Assembly: GCF_002163755.1 (NCBI RefSeq)
Contig: NZ_CP015863.1
Span: 2,170,001-2,234,000 of the forward strand
Origin: Vibrio campbellii CAIM 519 = NBRC 15631 = ATCC 25920
Lineage (GTDB): Bacteria; Pseudomonadota; Gammaproteobacteria; Enterobacterales; Vibrionaceae
Length of the DNA: 64,000 nt
Direction: 5' to 3'
Made by a program: the position numbers and the translations under genes. This document shows positions 28,355 to 37,981 of this stretch, piece after piece (position 1 is the stretch's first letter; every line of letters starts with the position of its first letter). Under the pieces are notes generated by a model, which did no database searches, was not told the origin of the DNA, and was given only the letters and a program-made list of their open reading frames with translations.

Positions 28355-28380
28355 AAAAGGCAGCAAACGCTGCCTTTTTT
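28355..28380 (+). terminator. Terminator after yciK
   Basis: AAAAGGCAGC pairs with GCTGCCTTTTTT around a short AAAC loop, 30 bp after the stop. Confidence 0.88.
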
Positions 28381-28428
28381 CGTATTTCTGCCTATAAAAA
28401 TCTTGCGACTTTCCACCACAGAAATATA

Positions 28429-28444
28429 CTGTACATATATACAG
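28429..28444. promoter_or_regulatory. LexA (SOS) box
   Basis: CTGTACATATATACAG is a perfect CTGT-N8-ACAG SOS box, ending 11 bp before the imuA start. LexA binding here would cover both promoter and translation start region of the imuA-imuB-dnaE2 operon. Confidence 0.93.
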
Positions 28445-28455
28445 GTATTTTATTT

Positions 28456-29148
28456 ATGCAAGACATTATCCAGCACTTAAAAAGCCAACACCTTGTTTGG
28501 CAAGCAAATTTAACCAAAGCGGACGACCATCAGTTCCTACATAGCTCTGGTTTTCCTGAACTCGACGCACTGCTTGGCGGCGGCTTTCCTCCTCACGGCG
28601 TGGTGGAAATGGAATCCGTTGGCAGTATTGGCGAACTACGTTTGCTTGCGCCTTATTTAGAAGCGTCTCTTTCGAGAGGAGTGACGGCATTCATTCAACC
28701 ACCTGCGTTAATAAATTCATTGTTCCTCCACAGTATTGGATTGGACATCAACCAAGTATGGGTAATCACGCCTGAACATCAACGCGATGCGCTGTGGGCA
28801 GCCGAGCAATGCCTCAAGAGCGGCGTGTGCACCAACGTTTTGTTATGGCAGGATGAACTAGAGATCCATCAAGTAAAACGTCTACAAGTGGCGAGTGAAC
28901 AAGGCTCTTGCCCTTTGTTTATGCTCAAGCCTAACATGACCAACCGTTTGTCTTTACCTGTGTCACTGAGTTTAAAACTGCAAGGTCATGAACAAGGCGT
29001 CAGCGTGGAAGTTCTCAAACGAAAAGGCGGCTGGAGTAAAGGTAGTGTCGATATCAGCTTCCAGCACCACTACCCGCAACTGGTAATGCCAAGCACAACT
29101 CTCATTCCATCGACTGTGGTAAATTTCCCATTGGCGAGTCAGGGTTAA
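28456..29148 (+). CDS. imuA: Mutasome accessory protein ImuA (SulA/RecA-like)
   Basis: Accessory protein of SOS translesion synthesis with a degenerate RecA-like fold, 230 residues. The segment ELDALLGGGFPPHGVVEME (about residues 36-54) holds the place of the RecA P-loop but lacks a canonical GxxxxGKT. It starts the imuA-imuB-dnaE2 operon directly behind the LexA box. In characterised bacteria ImuA, ImuB and DnaE2 act together in damage-induced mutagenesis. Confidence 0.9.
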   Translation: MQDIIQHLKSQHLVWQANLTKADDHQFLHSSGFPELDALLGGGFPPHGVVEMESVGSIGELRLLAPYLEASLSRGVTAFIQPPALINSLFLHSIGLDINQVWVITPEHQRDALWAAEQCLKSGVCTNVLLWQDELEIHQVKRLQVASEQGSCPLFMLKPNMTNRLSLPVSLSLKLQGHEQGVSVEVLKRKGGWSKGSVDISFQHHYPQLVMPSTTLIPSTVVNFPLASQG

Positions 29149-29152
29149 TAAT

Positions 29153-30556
29153 ATGGTTTTGTGGATTTACTTGCACTTCCCTCGCCTACAGTTAGATGCC
29201 CTCTTTGGTGATAACCAAGAGCAACCCGTGATAATTGTAGAAAGCCAACGTTGTCGGATCATTCAATACAATGAGATTGCCGAGCAACAAGGCATTAAGC
29301 CAAATATGGGCTTGGGTAGCGCGGCTTCTTTGTGCCGAGATTTACAAGTGCATCCTTATCATCCGCAAACCGAATTGAGCAAGTTACAAGAAATTGCTCA
29401 ATGGCTTTATCTGATTACTTCTGATGTCGTATTGATGCCAAACCAAGGTATTCTGCTACGCGCAACCCCGATGCTTAATATGTATGAAGGACTACAAAAC
29501 TATTGGACTAAAGTCAGTGCTCATTTATCAGAGCTGAAACTGAGTTTTCAATTCGGGTGTGGCTTTTCGCCTTTTTCTGCCAAGTTGATGGCACTAGCAG
29601 GGGCGAACTTCATCAGCGAAGACAAATCTGCCGTGCAGCAAGCCTTATCACCACTGCCGCTCACATTAACGGATTTATCAAGCACTACCGTAGAGAAGCT
29701 ACAACGTGTAGGTGTCACCAAACTGCAAGGGTTACTTGAACTACCACTGCAAGACATCGCGCGTCGATTCGACATTGATTTGGTGAACTATGTTGGTCGC
29801 CTGACAGGGCAATTTAAACATCCTGTCGACTTTTATCACCCAACCGAACCCTTCCAAGTCTATTTGGAACTGTTGTTTGAGATTGAAAACGTCCAATGGG
29901 TGGAGAAGCCACTGGCTAAATTGCTTCGTCAACTCGAAACCTTTCTCAAGCTGCGCGATAAAGTCGCGTTTGAGCTGTGTTTAACCCTGCATCAGCGGGA
30001 CAAACAAGCACAGCACCTTCAACTCACATCCGCGCAAGGCGATTACTTGTGCCAACGCTGGCAACAATTGGCGAGTTTGAGTTTGGAATCCGTCACGTTA
30101 AACGGTCCTGTTATTGGCCTGACGTTAAAAGTAGAGCGTCAAGGTGAACCTTTAAGCTCTGCACGCGATTTCTTTGCTGGGCAAAAAGGCCAAATGAACG
30201 CGTTAGAGCTGCTCTCTTTACTGCAAGCTAAATTGGGCAAAAGTGCGGTACTCAAACCCAATATAGCCTGCGACCCAAGGCCAGAGAAAGCCAACCAATA
30301 TCGCCCAGCCGATGAGCCGGATGTCCCGATTAACACCATCCCTGCTCTGCTGCGACCCGCGATGCAATTACCCGAACCTATCGTGCTACAAGAGCAAGTC
30401 TCTCTAGTTCATGGGCCAGAGCGGATTGTCTCTGGATGGTGGGATGGCGATGAGATCATGCGTGATTACTACATTGCACACACCAAGCAAGGTCGCTGGT
30501 TATGGGTGTTTCGCGATCAGCACAAGCACTGGTTTCTCCATGGCTATTTTTGTTAG
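29153..30556 (+). CDS. imuB: Y-family polymerase-like protein ImuB
   Basis: Non-catalytic Y-family polymerase homologue that links DnaE2 to the sliding clamp. The 467-residue protein begins VLWIYLHFPRLQLD, where active Y-family enzymes have a metal-binding HVDMDxF, so the first catalytic acid is missing, as is known for ImuB. A helix-hairpin-helix thumb (VEKLQRVGVTKLQGLLELP, about 182-200) and a little-finger-like domain follow, with a C-terminal region typical of ImuB (WWDGDEIMRDYY). Four bases separate it from imuA and six from dnaE2. Confidence 0.92.
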   Translation: MVLWIYLHFPRLQLDALFGDNQEQPVIIVESQRCRIIQYNEIAEQQGIKPNMGLGSAASLCRDLQVHPYHPQTELSKLQEIAQWLYLITSDVVLMPNQGILLRATPMLNMYEGLQNYWTKVSAHLSELKLSFQFGCGFSPFSAKLMALAGANFISEDKSAVQQALSPLPLTLTDLSSTTVEKLQRVGVTKLQGLLELPLQDIARRFDIDLVNYVGRLTGQFKHPVDFYHPTEPFQVYLELLFEIENVQWVEKPLAKLLRQLETFLKLRDKVAFELCLTLHQRDKQAQHLQLTSAQGDYLCQRWQQLASLSLESVTLNGPVIGLTLKVERQGEPLSSARDFFAGQKGQMNALELLSLLQAKLGKSAVLKPNIACDPRPEKANQYRPADEPDVPINTIPALLRPAMQLPEPIVLQEQVSLVHGPERIVSGWWDGDEIMRDYYIAHTKQGRWLWVFRDQHKHWFLHGYFC

Positions 30557-30562
30557 GTCGTT

Positions 30563-33500
30563 ATGAGTTACGCAGAACTGTTTTGTCAGTCCAACTTCTC
30601 CTTTCTCACCGGCGCTTCTCATGCAGAAGAGTTGGTATTGCAGGCGGCGTTTTATCGCTATCAAGCCATTGCGATCACCGATGAGTGCTCAGTTGCAGGC
30701 GTAGTGAAAGCTCATGCTACCATCGAGCAGCATAAACTCGACATCAAACAAATCGTCGGCAGTATGTTTTGGCTCAATGATGAATGCCAAGTGGTACTGC
30801 TTTGCCCTTGCCGTAAAGCTTATGCTGAGCTGTGTCGGATCATCACCAATGCGAGACGTCGAAGCGAGAAAGGCAGTTATCAATTGTCTGAGTGGGATTT
30901 GATGTCGGTTCGCCATTGTTTTGTACTGTGGCTCCCAACTAATCAAGAGAGCGACCATTATTGGGGACGCTGGCTCCAGCAGCATCACGCTCATCGTTTA
31001 TGGGTCGCGATTCAGCGTCATTTAGGTGGCGACGACGATGCCTACACCACGCACTGTGAGTTACTGGCAAACGAGTTCCAATTGCCAATTGCCGCTTGTG
31101 GCGGCGTCTTAATGCATGCCGTTGAGCGCTTACCTTTGCAACATGTCCTGACAGCAGTAAAGCACGGTTGTAGCGTTGATAAGCTCGGCTTTGGTCGTTT
31201 ATCCAATGCTGAGCGAGCATTGCGCCCACTGAATAAACTGTCTCGAATTTACAAGTCTGAATGGCTAGAAGAAAGCACCCATATTGCGGACTTGTGCGAA
31301 TTCAAACTCTCAGATTTGAAATACGAATACCCAACAGAACTGATTCCTGATGGTTACACCCCTACTTCTTATCTACGTATGTTGGTCGAGCGTGGTAAAA
31401 AGTTGCGCTTTCCTGAGGGCATACCCGCAGATATTCATCAAACCATCGAGAATGAGTTAGCGCTCATTGAAGAGCTGGAATATCACTATTACTTTCTCAC
31501 CATCCACGACATCGTGATGTTTGCTAAACAGCAAGGCATTCTCTATCAAGGGCGAGGCTCTGCGGCAAACTCGGTGGTGTGTTACTGCTTAGAAATCACC
31601 GCCGTCGATCCTAGACAAATCTCGGTTCTGTTCGAACGCTTTATTAGCCGAGAGCGAGAAGAGCCGCCAGACATTGACGTCGACTTTGAACACGAGCGTC
31701 GTGAAGAAGTCATTCAATATATCTACAAGAAGTACGGGCGCGAGCGTGCCGCTTTAGCAGCTACCGTGATCAGCTATCGCTTTAAAAGCGCCGTGCGTGA
31801 GGTAGGTAAAGCGTTGGGGATTGAAGAAACTCAGCTAGACTTCTTCATCAAAAACGTGAATCGCCGTGATCGTAGCCAAGGTTGGCAAGCGCAAATCATC
31901 GAATTGGGGTTACAACCCGAGTCGTTAAAGGGCCAGCAATTTATCCAGTTGGTGAACGAGATCATCGGCTTTCCGCGCCATTTATCTCAGCACGTGGGCG
32001 GCTTTGTGATTTCATCAGGCCCTTTGTATGAACTGGTGCCTGTCGAAAATGCTTCGATGGAAGATCGTACTATTATTCAATGGGATAAAGATGATTTAGA
32101 AAGCTTAAAGCTGTTAAAAGTCGATGTTCTTGCTCTCGGCATGTTGAATGCGATCCGTAAATGCTTTCAATTGGTCGAGAAACACCACCAGCGATCCCTG
32201 TCGATTGCCGAGATCACGTGCCTGCAAGATGATCCGCACGTATACCGCATGATCCAAAAAGCGGACACCGTTGGCGTGTTTCAAATTGAGTCTCGCGCAC
32301 AAATGAGCATGCTGCCACGCTTAAAGCCTGCACGTTACTACGACTTAGTCGTACAGATTGCTGTTGTCCGTCCGGGCCCAATCCAAGGTGATATGGTCCA
32401 TCCGTTTCTAAAACGACGAAATGGTGAAGAGCCGATCAGTTATCCATCGGAAGAAGTGAAAAGCGTACTAGAGCGCACTATGGGCGTGCCGATTTTCCAA
32501 GAACAAGTGATCAAACTCGCGATGGTCGCCGCAGGGTTCAGTGGTGGTGAAGCCGATCAACTTCGCCGAGCAATGGCTGCATGGAAGAAGAACGGCGATC
32601 TTGCCAAGTTCAAACCGAAGTTAATCGACGGGATGCGTGAACGTGGCTATGACTTAGAGTTTGCGGAACGCATCTTCGATCAAATCTGCGGCTTCGGTGA
32701 GTATGGCTTCCCAGAAAGTCACTCCGCCTCTTTTGCTGTGCTGGCTTACTGCTCTGCATGGTTAAAGTTTTACTATCCTGCTGAGTTCTATACTGCCCTA
32801 CTAAATAGCCAACCAATGGGTTTTTATAGCCCTTCGCAATTGATTCAAGATGCGCGCCGACATGGTGTCGAAGTGCTGCCTGTTTGCATCAATCACTCTT
32901 CGTATCAGCACCATTTGGTTCAGCGTCCTAATGGCCGTCTTGGTGTGCAACTGGGCTTTCGTTTAGTAAAGGGCTTTAATCAAGAAAGCGCTTCTCGACT
33001 GGTTGAGCGCCGACCAAGCACTGGCTATCGTGCTATCCAAGAGGTGAAACAGATCTTAAGAAACCGCCGCGACATTGAATTACTCGCTTCTGCCAATACG
33101 TTTCAGATCCTTTCTGGCAATCGCTATAACGCGCGATGGGCTGCGATGGACTCGTTGTCAGATTTGCCTTTGTTTAATCACATAGAAGAACCAATGGCGA
33201 ATTACCAAGCTCAACCTTCTGAATACGAGAATTTGATTGAAGATTACGCCAGCACCGGATTATCACTGAGCCGACACCCGATTACTCTGCTGGAAGAAGC
33301 AGGCAAGTTACCACGCTTTACTCGGATGAAGCAGTTGGTAGAAAAGGAGCACAAGTCTTTAGTGACGATCGTAGGTGTTGTGACAGGTAGACAATCTCCA
33401 GGCACGGCAGCAGGTGTGACCTTTTTCACTTTAGAAGATGATACGGGCAACATTAATGTGGTGGTCTGGCGAGCAACCGCGCGCGCCCAAAAGCAAGCTT

Positions 33501-33637
33501 ATCTCACTTCGAAAGTCTTGATGGTCAAAGGGATTTTAGAAAGAGAAGGAGAAGTGACGCATGTAATTGCAGGAAAGCTCATCGATTGCACACACAACCT
33601 TGCTGAGCTAAAAAGTAAATCTCGTGACTTCCATTAA
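30563..33637 (+). CDS. dnaE2: Error-prone DNA polymerase III alpha subunit DnaE2
   Basis: C-family polymerase (ImuC) that performs damage-induced mutagenic synthesis. The 1024-residue protein has an N-terminal PHP domain (about 1-200; ITDECSVAGVV), the palm with PPDIDVDFEHERR (about 370-382) holding the catalytic aspartates, the QEQVIKLAMVAAGFSGGEAD fingers segment (split about 660-680), tandem HhH, and an OB fold near the C-terminus (about 900-1000). The absence of a tau-binding tail and the length near 1020 fit DnaE2 rather than replicative DnaE (about 1160). Confidence 0.95.
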   Translation: MSYAELFCQSNFSFLTGASHAEELVLQAAFYRYQAIAITDECSVAGVVKAHATIEQHKLDIKQIVGSMFWLNDECQVVLLCPCRKAYAELCRIITNARRRSEKGSYQLSEWDLMSVRHCFVLWLPTNQESDHYWGRWLQQHHAHRLWVAIQRHLGGDDDAYTTHCELLANEFQLPIAACGGVLMHAVERLPLQHVLTAVKHGCSVDKLGFGRLSNAERALRPLNKLSRIYKSEWLEESTHIADLCEFKLSDLKYEYPTELIPDGYTPTSYLRMLVERGKKLRFPEGIPADIHQTIENELALIEELEYHYYFLTIHDIVMFAKQQGILYQGRGSAANSVVCYCLEITAVDPRQISVLFERFISREREEPPDIDVDFEHERREEVIQYIYKKYGRERAALAATVISYRFKSAVREVGKALGIEETQLDFFIKNVNRRDRSQGWQAQIIELGLQPESLKGQQFIQLVNEIIGFPRHLSQHVGGFVISSGPLYELVPVENASMEDRTIIQWDKDDLESLKLLKVDVLALGMLNAIRKCFQLVEKHHQRSLSIAEITCLQDDPHVYRMIQKADTVGVFQIESRAQMSMLPRLKPARYYDLVVQIAVVRPGPIQGDMVHPFLKRRNGEEPISYPSEEVKSVLERTMGVPIFQEQVIKLAMVAAGFSGGEADQLRRAMAAWKKNGDLAKFKPKLIDGMRERGYDLEFAERIFDQICGFGEYGFPESHSASFAVLAYCSAWLKFYYPAEFYTALLNSQPMGFYSPSQLIQDARRHGVEVLPVCINHSSYQHHLVQRPNGRLGVQLGFRLVKGFNQESASRLVERRPSTGYRAIQEVKQILRNRRDIELLASANTFQILSGNRYNARWAAMDSLSDLPLFNHIEEPMANYQAQPSEYENLIEDYASTGLSLSRHPITLLEEAGKLPRFTRMKQLVEKEHKSLVTIVGVVTGRQSPGTAAGVTFFTLEDDTGNINVVVWRATARAQKQAYLTSKVLMVKGILEREGEVTHVIAGKLIDCTHNLAELKSKSRDFH

Positions 33638-33682
33638 GCCATCGCGTTTTGATGGCGGGAAAAAGCGTGCGCCGGAAAAAGT

Positions 33683-33709
33683 AAAGGGAGGTCAAGCCTC
33701 CCTTTTTGA
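33683..33709. terminator. Terminator between dnaE2 and cheV
   Basis: AAAGGGAGG pairs with CCTCCCTTT around TCAAG, followed by TT on the plus strand; it lies between convergent genes and probably serves dnaE2 and perhaps cheV. Confidence 0.82.
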
Positions 33710-33736
33710 TTCTGCTGAATTAATTTTCAGCCATCT

Positions 33737-34678
33737 TTATACGATTTGGCGCATCCGCTCTTGTGCTACTTGAACCAAGAGATCGGGCTGGAATTTAGAG
33801 ATAAAACGATCGCATCCAACCTTTTGCACCATAGCTTCATTAAAGCTTCCACTTAACGACGTGTTCAGCGTAATAAACAGTTTCGACATGCGAGGATCAG
33901 AACGCACTTCATGCGTGAGTCTGTAACCATCCATTTCTGGCATTTCCGCGTCTGTAATCATCATCAACAGTTCTTTCTCAACGTCTTTGCCCTCATCACA
34001 CCAACGCTTGAGTACTGTTAAAGCTTCTAGGCCATCACGACACTCAATGATGTTCAAACCAAGCTGAGATAGCGTGTCACGAACTTGATTACGTGCTGTT
34101 GAGGAATCATCAACAATAAGCACGTTACGACCAACCATAGCGTGAGCGAGATCTTGGTCTAAAATGCCATCGGAGATAGTCACATCATAGTGAACAATTT
34201 CCGCCAGCACTTTCTCGACATCAATGATTTCAACGATTTGAGATGAATCACCATCTTTCACTTGGGTGATGGCAGTTAGGTAATTAGAACGGCCAGATGT
34301 AGACGGCGGTGGCTGAATCTCAGTCCATGCGGTATTGATAATGTTACGCACAGGTCCAACAAGGAAGCCCTGAATCGAGCGGTTGTATTCAGTAATGATC
34401 AAGTTCTCTTCTTCTGCCTCTCCACGCAATGGTGGGAAGCCAATCGAACAACGCAAATCAATCACTGGTACCGCTTCACCACGTAAAGAAGCCACTCCAC
34501 GGATGTTATAGTGAGAGCCCGGCAGTTTGGTCAGTGGAGGCAGCTTGATCACCTCTTTCACTTTAAAAACGTTAATCGCAAACAACTGGCGACTATTTAA
34601 CGTGAACAGCAAAAGTTCTAGTCGGTTTTCACCCACCAGATTTGTGCGCTGATCAACCGTATTTAACACTCCGGACAT
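33737..34678 (-). CDS. cheV: Chemotaxis coupling protein CheV
   Basis: CheW-receiver fusion that couples chemoreceptors to CheA and is tuned by phosphorylation. From the ATG at 34678 the protein has 313 residues: a CheW domain (about 20-160, with LLLFTLNSRQLFAINVFKVKEV-type strands) and a response-regulator receiver (about 175-310) with VLIVDDSSTARNQ, the phospho-acceptor Asp in MITDAEMPEMDGY and the late Lys in FISKFQP. TTAGG precedes this ATG; the in-frame GTG at 34711 is a weaker alternative. Confidence 0.93.
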   Translation of the reverse strand: MSGVLNTVDQRTNLVGENRLELLLFTLNSRQLFAINVFKVKEVIKLPPLTKLPGSHYNIRGVASLRGEAVPVIDLRCSIGFPPLRGEAEEENLIITEYNRSIQGFLVGPVRNIINTAWTEIQPPPSTSGRSNYLTAITQVKDGDSSQIVEIIDVEKVLAEIVHYDVTISDGILDQDLAHAMVGRNVLIVDDSSTARNQVRDTLSQLGLNIIECRDGLEALTVLKRWCDEGKDVEKELLMMITDAEMPEMDGYRLTHEVRSDPRMSKLFITLNTSLSGSFNEAMVQKVGCDRFISKFQPDLLVQVAQERMRQIV

Positions 34679-34849
34679 ACCACTACCTAACCTTAAATCA
34701 CTACCTTCCACTCTTTACAGAAAACCGTGTTGAAACAACAAAGTAAACTTTTTTATGAGTGTTCTACCATACTTACGGAAATTACATTAATGCCATGGAT
34801 ATAGCAATGAAGCAGCGCTCAGATTGATGTTTTCAGCACTGGGAAGATC

Positions 34850-34881
34850 AAAAAAGGGTGAACGACACCGATCACCCCTTA
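34850..34881 (-). terminator. Terminator of the Mlc-like gene
   Basis: On the minus strand GGGGTGA pairs with TCACCC around TCGGTGTCGT, followed by TTTTTT, 27 bp after the stop. Confidence 0.8.
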
Positions 34882-34907
34882 AAATAACGCTATGAATGTA
34901 GGAAAGA

Positions 34908-36125
34908 TTAGCCTTCAATCACCTTCATCAGCAGCTGACCATCGTACAGCGCTTGCTTAATCAATGCGGCTCCGGGCATAGTCGCTTGTTTGTAGAAACG
35001 AGATTCCACCAGCTCAAGATCTTGATGGTAAACAGGAAGACTTTGCTCTTCTATACAACGTCGAACGGCTGGATAAAGCACATCCTTCGCTTGGTTGATA
35101 ACCCCACCGATGAGAATTTTTTCTGGGTTGAACAAGTTAATAACTATTGCAACAGCCGAGCCTAAATAGCGCCCCAGTTTCTCAATCACGTCAACCGCAA
35201 GAGGATCGCCGTTCGCAGCAGCTTCACAAATGCTCTCGATACTCATCTCTTCTTGCTCTGCAAGGATAGAAGCTTCGCCATTTGCAATGCGAGTGACCAC
35301 TTCTTCACGGATAGCCTGTGAACTGGCCACAGTTTCCAAACAACCAATATTGCCACAGTGGCAGCGCTTGCCGTTCGGGTCAATTTGGATATGCCCCAAT
35401 TCACCAATGTTACCGTGTCGGCCTTGCAGCACTCGACCGTCCAAGATAATACCAGCGCCTAAGCCGTGGTGGATGGAGATAAGAACCGAGTTATCGTTAT
35501 CTTGAGAATGACCAAACAGTTTCTCAGCCAACGCCCAAGCTCGTGTGTCGTTAGCAATAAAAACAGGTAAGCCTGTTGCTTTATAGATCTCAGGGCCTAG
35601 CGCTAAATTCTCAACATTGTAATGTGGCATCTGCAATACAATGCCCTGCTCTGAGTTCACCAGACCAGGTAACGTAATGGCGATACTGGTTACACGGTCA
35701 AGTTGATCGGCGTAGGTTTGGAAGAATTCATCAATTTCGTAGAGTAAGCGTTCCAAAACATCATCTTGATCGCGCTCATGGATATCGATTTTGGTATCAA
35801 TCAGAACGTCACCGCCAAGCTCATGAAGAGCGATGGTCAAGTAACCGCGACCTAAACGCATCGACAAGAATTGCCAACCTTCATTATTGACCTGCAAACC
35901 CACCGCTGGGCGACCACGACTGGTGGCTTCCTGAACGGTTGTTTCATGAATCAAATGGGCTTCAATCAACTCTCGAGTGATCTTAGTGATACTCGCAGGC
36001 GCAAGCTCACTTTGCTTGGACAAATCGATTCGAGATATTGGACCCTTGAGGTCAATTAGTTTGTATACACGACCAGCATTGACCTGTTTGATATGATCAA
36101 TATGGCCCGGTTGAGCCATGTACAT
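34908..36125 (-). CDS. mlc: ROK-family sugar repressor (Mlc-like)
   Basis: Transcriptional repressor of sugar-uptake genes, about 405 residues from the ATG at 36125 (GGAG six bases upstream; the frame opens earlier at 36215 without support). The N-terminal helix-turn-helix (about 20-70, ISRIDLSKQSELAPASITKITREL) is followed by a ROK sugar-kinase-like domain with HHGLGAGIILDG and the zinc site CHCGNIGCLETVAS. Both match E. coli Mlc/NagC in length and motifs. Mlc represses ptsG and is relieved by binding EIICB-Glc; ptsG lies 19 kb away here. It is divergent from pykA. Confidence 0.88.
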   Translation of the reverse strand: MYMAQPGHIDHIKQVNAGRVYKLIDLKGPISRIDLSKQSELAPASITKITRELIEAHLIHETTVQEATSRGRPAVGLQVNNEGWQFLSMRLGRGYLTIALHELGGDVLIDTKIDIHERDQDDVLERLLYEIDEFFQTYADQLDRVTSIAITLPGLVNSEQGIVLQMPHYNVENLALGPEIYKATGLPVFIANDTRAWALAEKLFGHSQDNDNSVLISIHHGLGAGIILDGRVLQGRHGNIGELGHIQIDPNGKRCHCGNIGCLETVASSQAIREEVVTRIANGEASILAEQEEMSIESICEAAANGDPLAVDVIEKLGRYLGSAVAIVINLFNPEKILIGGVINQAKDVLYPAVRRCIEEQSLPVYHQDLELVESRFYKQATMPGAALIKQALYDGQLLMKVIEG

Positions 36126-36289
36126 CTTGCACTCCGAAATTTTATTACGGGATAATTTTTTTACTTTGCGAAGTAATTGTGAAGTGAATTGATAAATCCC
36201 CGTGACAAGCATCACGTATAAACATGTTTGTTTGTGTATTCAATCAAATAACGAGAAATCTACTCCTGTTAAATTGTTTGAAAAATGAC

Positions 36290-36309
36290 TTATTTTATTC
36301 GTCAAATTA
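36290..36309. promoter_or_regulatory. Candidate Mlc/NagC-type operator between mlc and pykA
   Basis: TTATTTTATTCGTCAAATTA has ATTT...AAAT half-sites at the spacing used by ROK repressors, in the divergent mlc-pykA promoter region. The outer arms match imperfectly (5 of 7). Suggests autoregulation or control of pykA; inference. Confidence 0.28.
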
Positions 36310-36444
36310 GGTAGCAATACCTGCGACAGGATGTTTTTTCAGTACTTTGACCTGAATACGAACAATCTGTACACACTATGCATATAATTAGCGAGAATAG
36401 AATTCGACTTATCTCACCCTACACCTGCATTCTTCGGAGAATCT

Positions 36445-37887
36445 ATGACTTCTATATTAAGAAGAACAAAAATTGTCACAACGCTTGGCCCTTCAACCGA
36501 TAAAGACAATGTCCTTGAGGAGATCATCAAAGCGGGAGCCAACGTCGTCCGCATGAACTTCTCTCACGGTACCAGTGAGGATCACATCCTACGTGCGCAA
36601 AAAGTCCGTGCCATCGCCGCGAAACTTGGTCGCCAAGTCGCTATTCTCGGTGATCTTCAAGGCCCTAAAATTCGGGTTTCCACATTCAAAGATGGAAAAA
36701 TTCACCTCAGTGTGGGTGATAAATTCACGCTAGACAGCGACTTACCAAAAGGCGAAGGCAACCAAGAGTCCGTTGGCTTAGATTACAAAGAACTGCCACA
36801 AGACGTCTCACCTAACGACATTCTGTTGCTTGACGATGGTCGAGTACAACTACAAGTAACCAGCGTTGAAGGCAATAAAGTTCATACCCGCGTCACTGTT
36901 GGAGGCCCTCTTTCCAACAACAAAGGCATCAACAAAAAAGGCGGCGGTCTGTCTGCAGATGCACTAACAGACAAAGACAAGGCCGATATCCTAACGGCGG
37001 CTGAAATCAAAGTTGATTACTTAGCAATCTCATTCCCTCGCAACGGCGAAGACATGAACTACGCACGACGCTTGGCTCGCGATGCTGGTTTAGAGGCAAA
37101 ACTTGTCGCTAAAGTAGAGCGCGCAGAAACCGTCGCAAACAATGAGTCAATTGATGACATCATCCTTGCTTCTGACGTAGTCATGGTGGCGCGTGGCGAC
37201 CTTGGGGTAGAAATTGGCGATCCAGAACTTATCGGCGTACAGAAAAAGCTGATTCGCCGTGCGCGTAGCTTAAACCGCATTGTTATCACTGCAACCCAAA
37301 TGATGGAATCTATGATGGCCGCACCGATGCCAACTCGTGCAGAAGTGATGGACGTTGCCAACGCCGTGCTTGATGGTACAGACGCCGTTATGCTCTCAGG
37401 TGAAACGGCTGCGGGTTTATACCCAGTAGAAACTGTTAAATCCATGGCAGAAGTCTGCATGGGTGCAGAAAAGATGTCGGAAGCAAGTCTGTCGACTTAC
37501 CGATTGGACCGCACGTTTGCGACCGCAGAAGAGACCATTGCGATGTCGACCATGTATGCCGCTAACCATATGGAAGGCGTGAAAGCGATGGTGTCACTAA
37601 CAGAGTCGGGCCGCACAGCACTCATGATGTCTCGCCTAAGTTCTGGCCTACCGATTTTTGCCCTGTCTCGCAATGAATCAACGCTAAACCGGGCAGCATT
37701 ATACCGTGGCGTTACACCCGTATTCTTTGACTCAAAAGGCGGTGCTGGTTTGACGACAGCTCATGCTGCGATCGTGACATTGAAAGAACAAGGTCTATTG
37801 GATGAAGGCGATCTAGTCATCTTCACACAGGGCGATGTGATGGACGTTGTGGGCTCCACAAACTGCATGCGTATCTTGTCGGCATAA
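36445..37887 (+). CDS. pykA: Pyruvate kinase (PykA type)
   Basis: Converts phosphoenolpyruvate and ADP to pyruvate and ATP at the end of glycolysis. The 480-residue protein matches E. coli PykA in length and closely in sequence: LRRTKIVTTLGPSTD, NVVRMNFSHG, LGDLQGPKIRVSTFK, GGPLSNNKGINK, the catalytic Lys in KVERAE and MVARGDLGVEIGD, ITATQMMESM. GGAGAATCT precedes the ATG. Confidence 0.95.
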   Translation: MTSILRRTKIVTTLGPSTDKDNVLEEIIKAGANVVRMNFSHGTSEDHILRAQKVRAIAAKLGRQVAILGDLQGPKIRVSTFKDGKIHLSVGDKFTLDSDLPKGEGNQESVGLDYKELPQDVSPNDILLLDDGRVQLQVTSVEGNKVHTRVTVGGPLSNNKGINKKGGGLSADALTDKDKADILTAAEIKVDYLAISFPRNGEDMNYARRLARDAGLEAKLVAKVERAETVANNESIDDIILASDVVMVARGDLGVEIGDPELIGVQKKLIRRARSLNRIVITATQMMESMMAAPMPTRAEVMDVANAVLDGTDAVMLSGETAAGLYPVETVKSMAEVCMGAEKMSEASLSTYRLDRTFATAEETIAMSTMYAANHMEGVKAMVSLTESGRTALMMSRLSSGLPIFALSRNESTLNRAALYRGVTPVFFDSKGGAGLTTAHAAIVTLKEQGLLDEGDLVIFTQGDVMDVVGSTNCMRILSA

Positions 37888-37910
37888 GCAGAGTTACTCC
37901 CCTCTCAAAC

Positions 37911-37955
37911 AAAAAGAGCCCTTTATTTTATATACTCAATTAAAGGGCTCTTTTT
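37911..37955 (+). terminator. pykA terminator
   Basis: AAAAAGAGCCCTTTA pairs with TAAAGGGCTCTTTTT; the A-run on the left makes it usable from both sides, including for the regulator pair that ends at 37982. Confidence 0.9.
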
Positions 37956-37981
37956 ATCTCGTTCGAAAAACTTAGTCTTTC

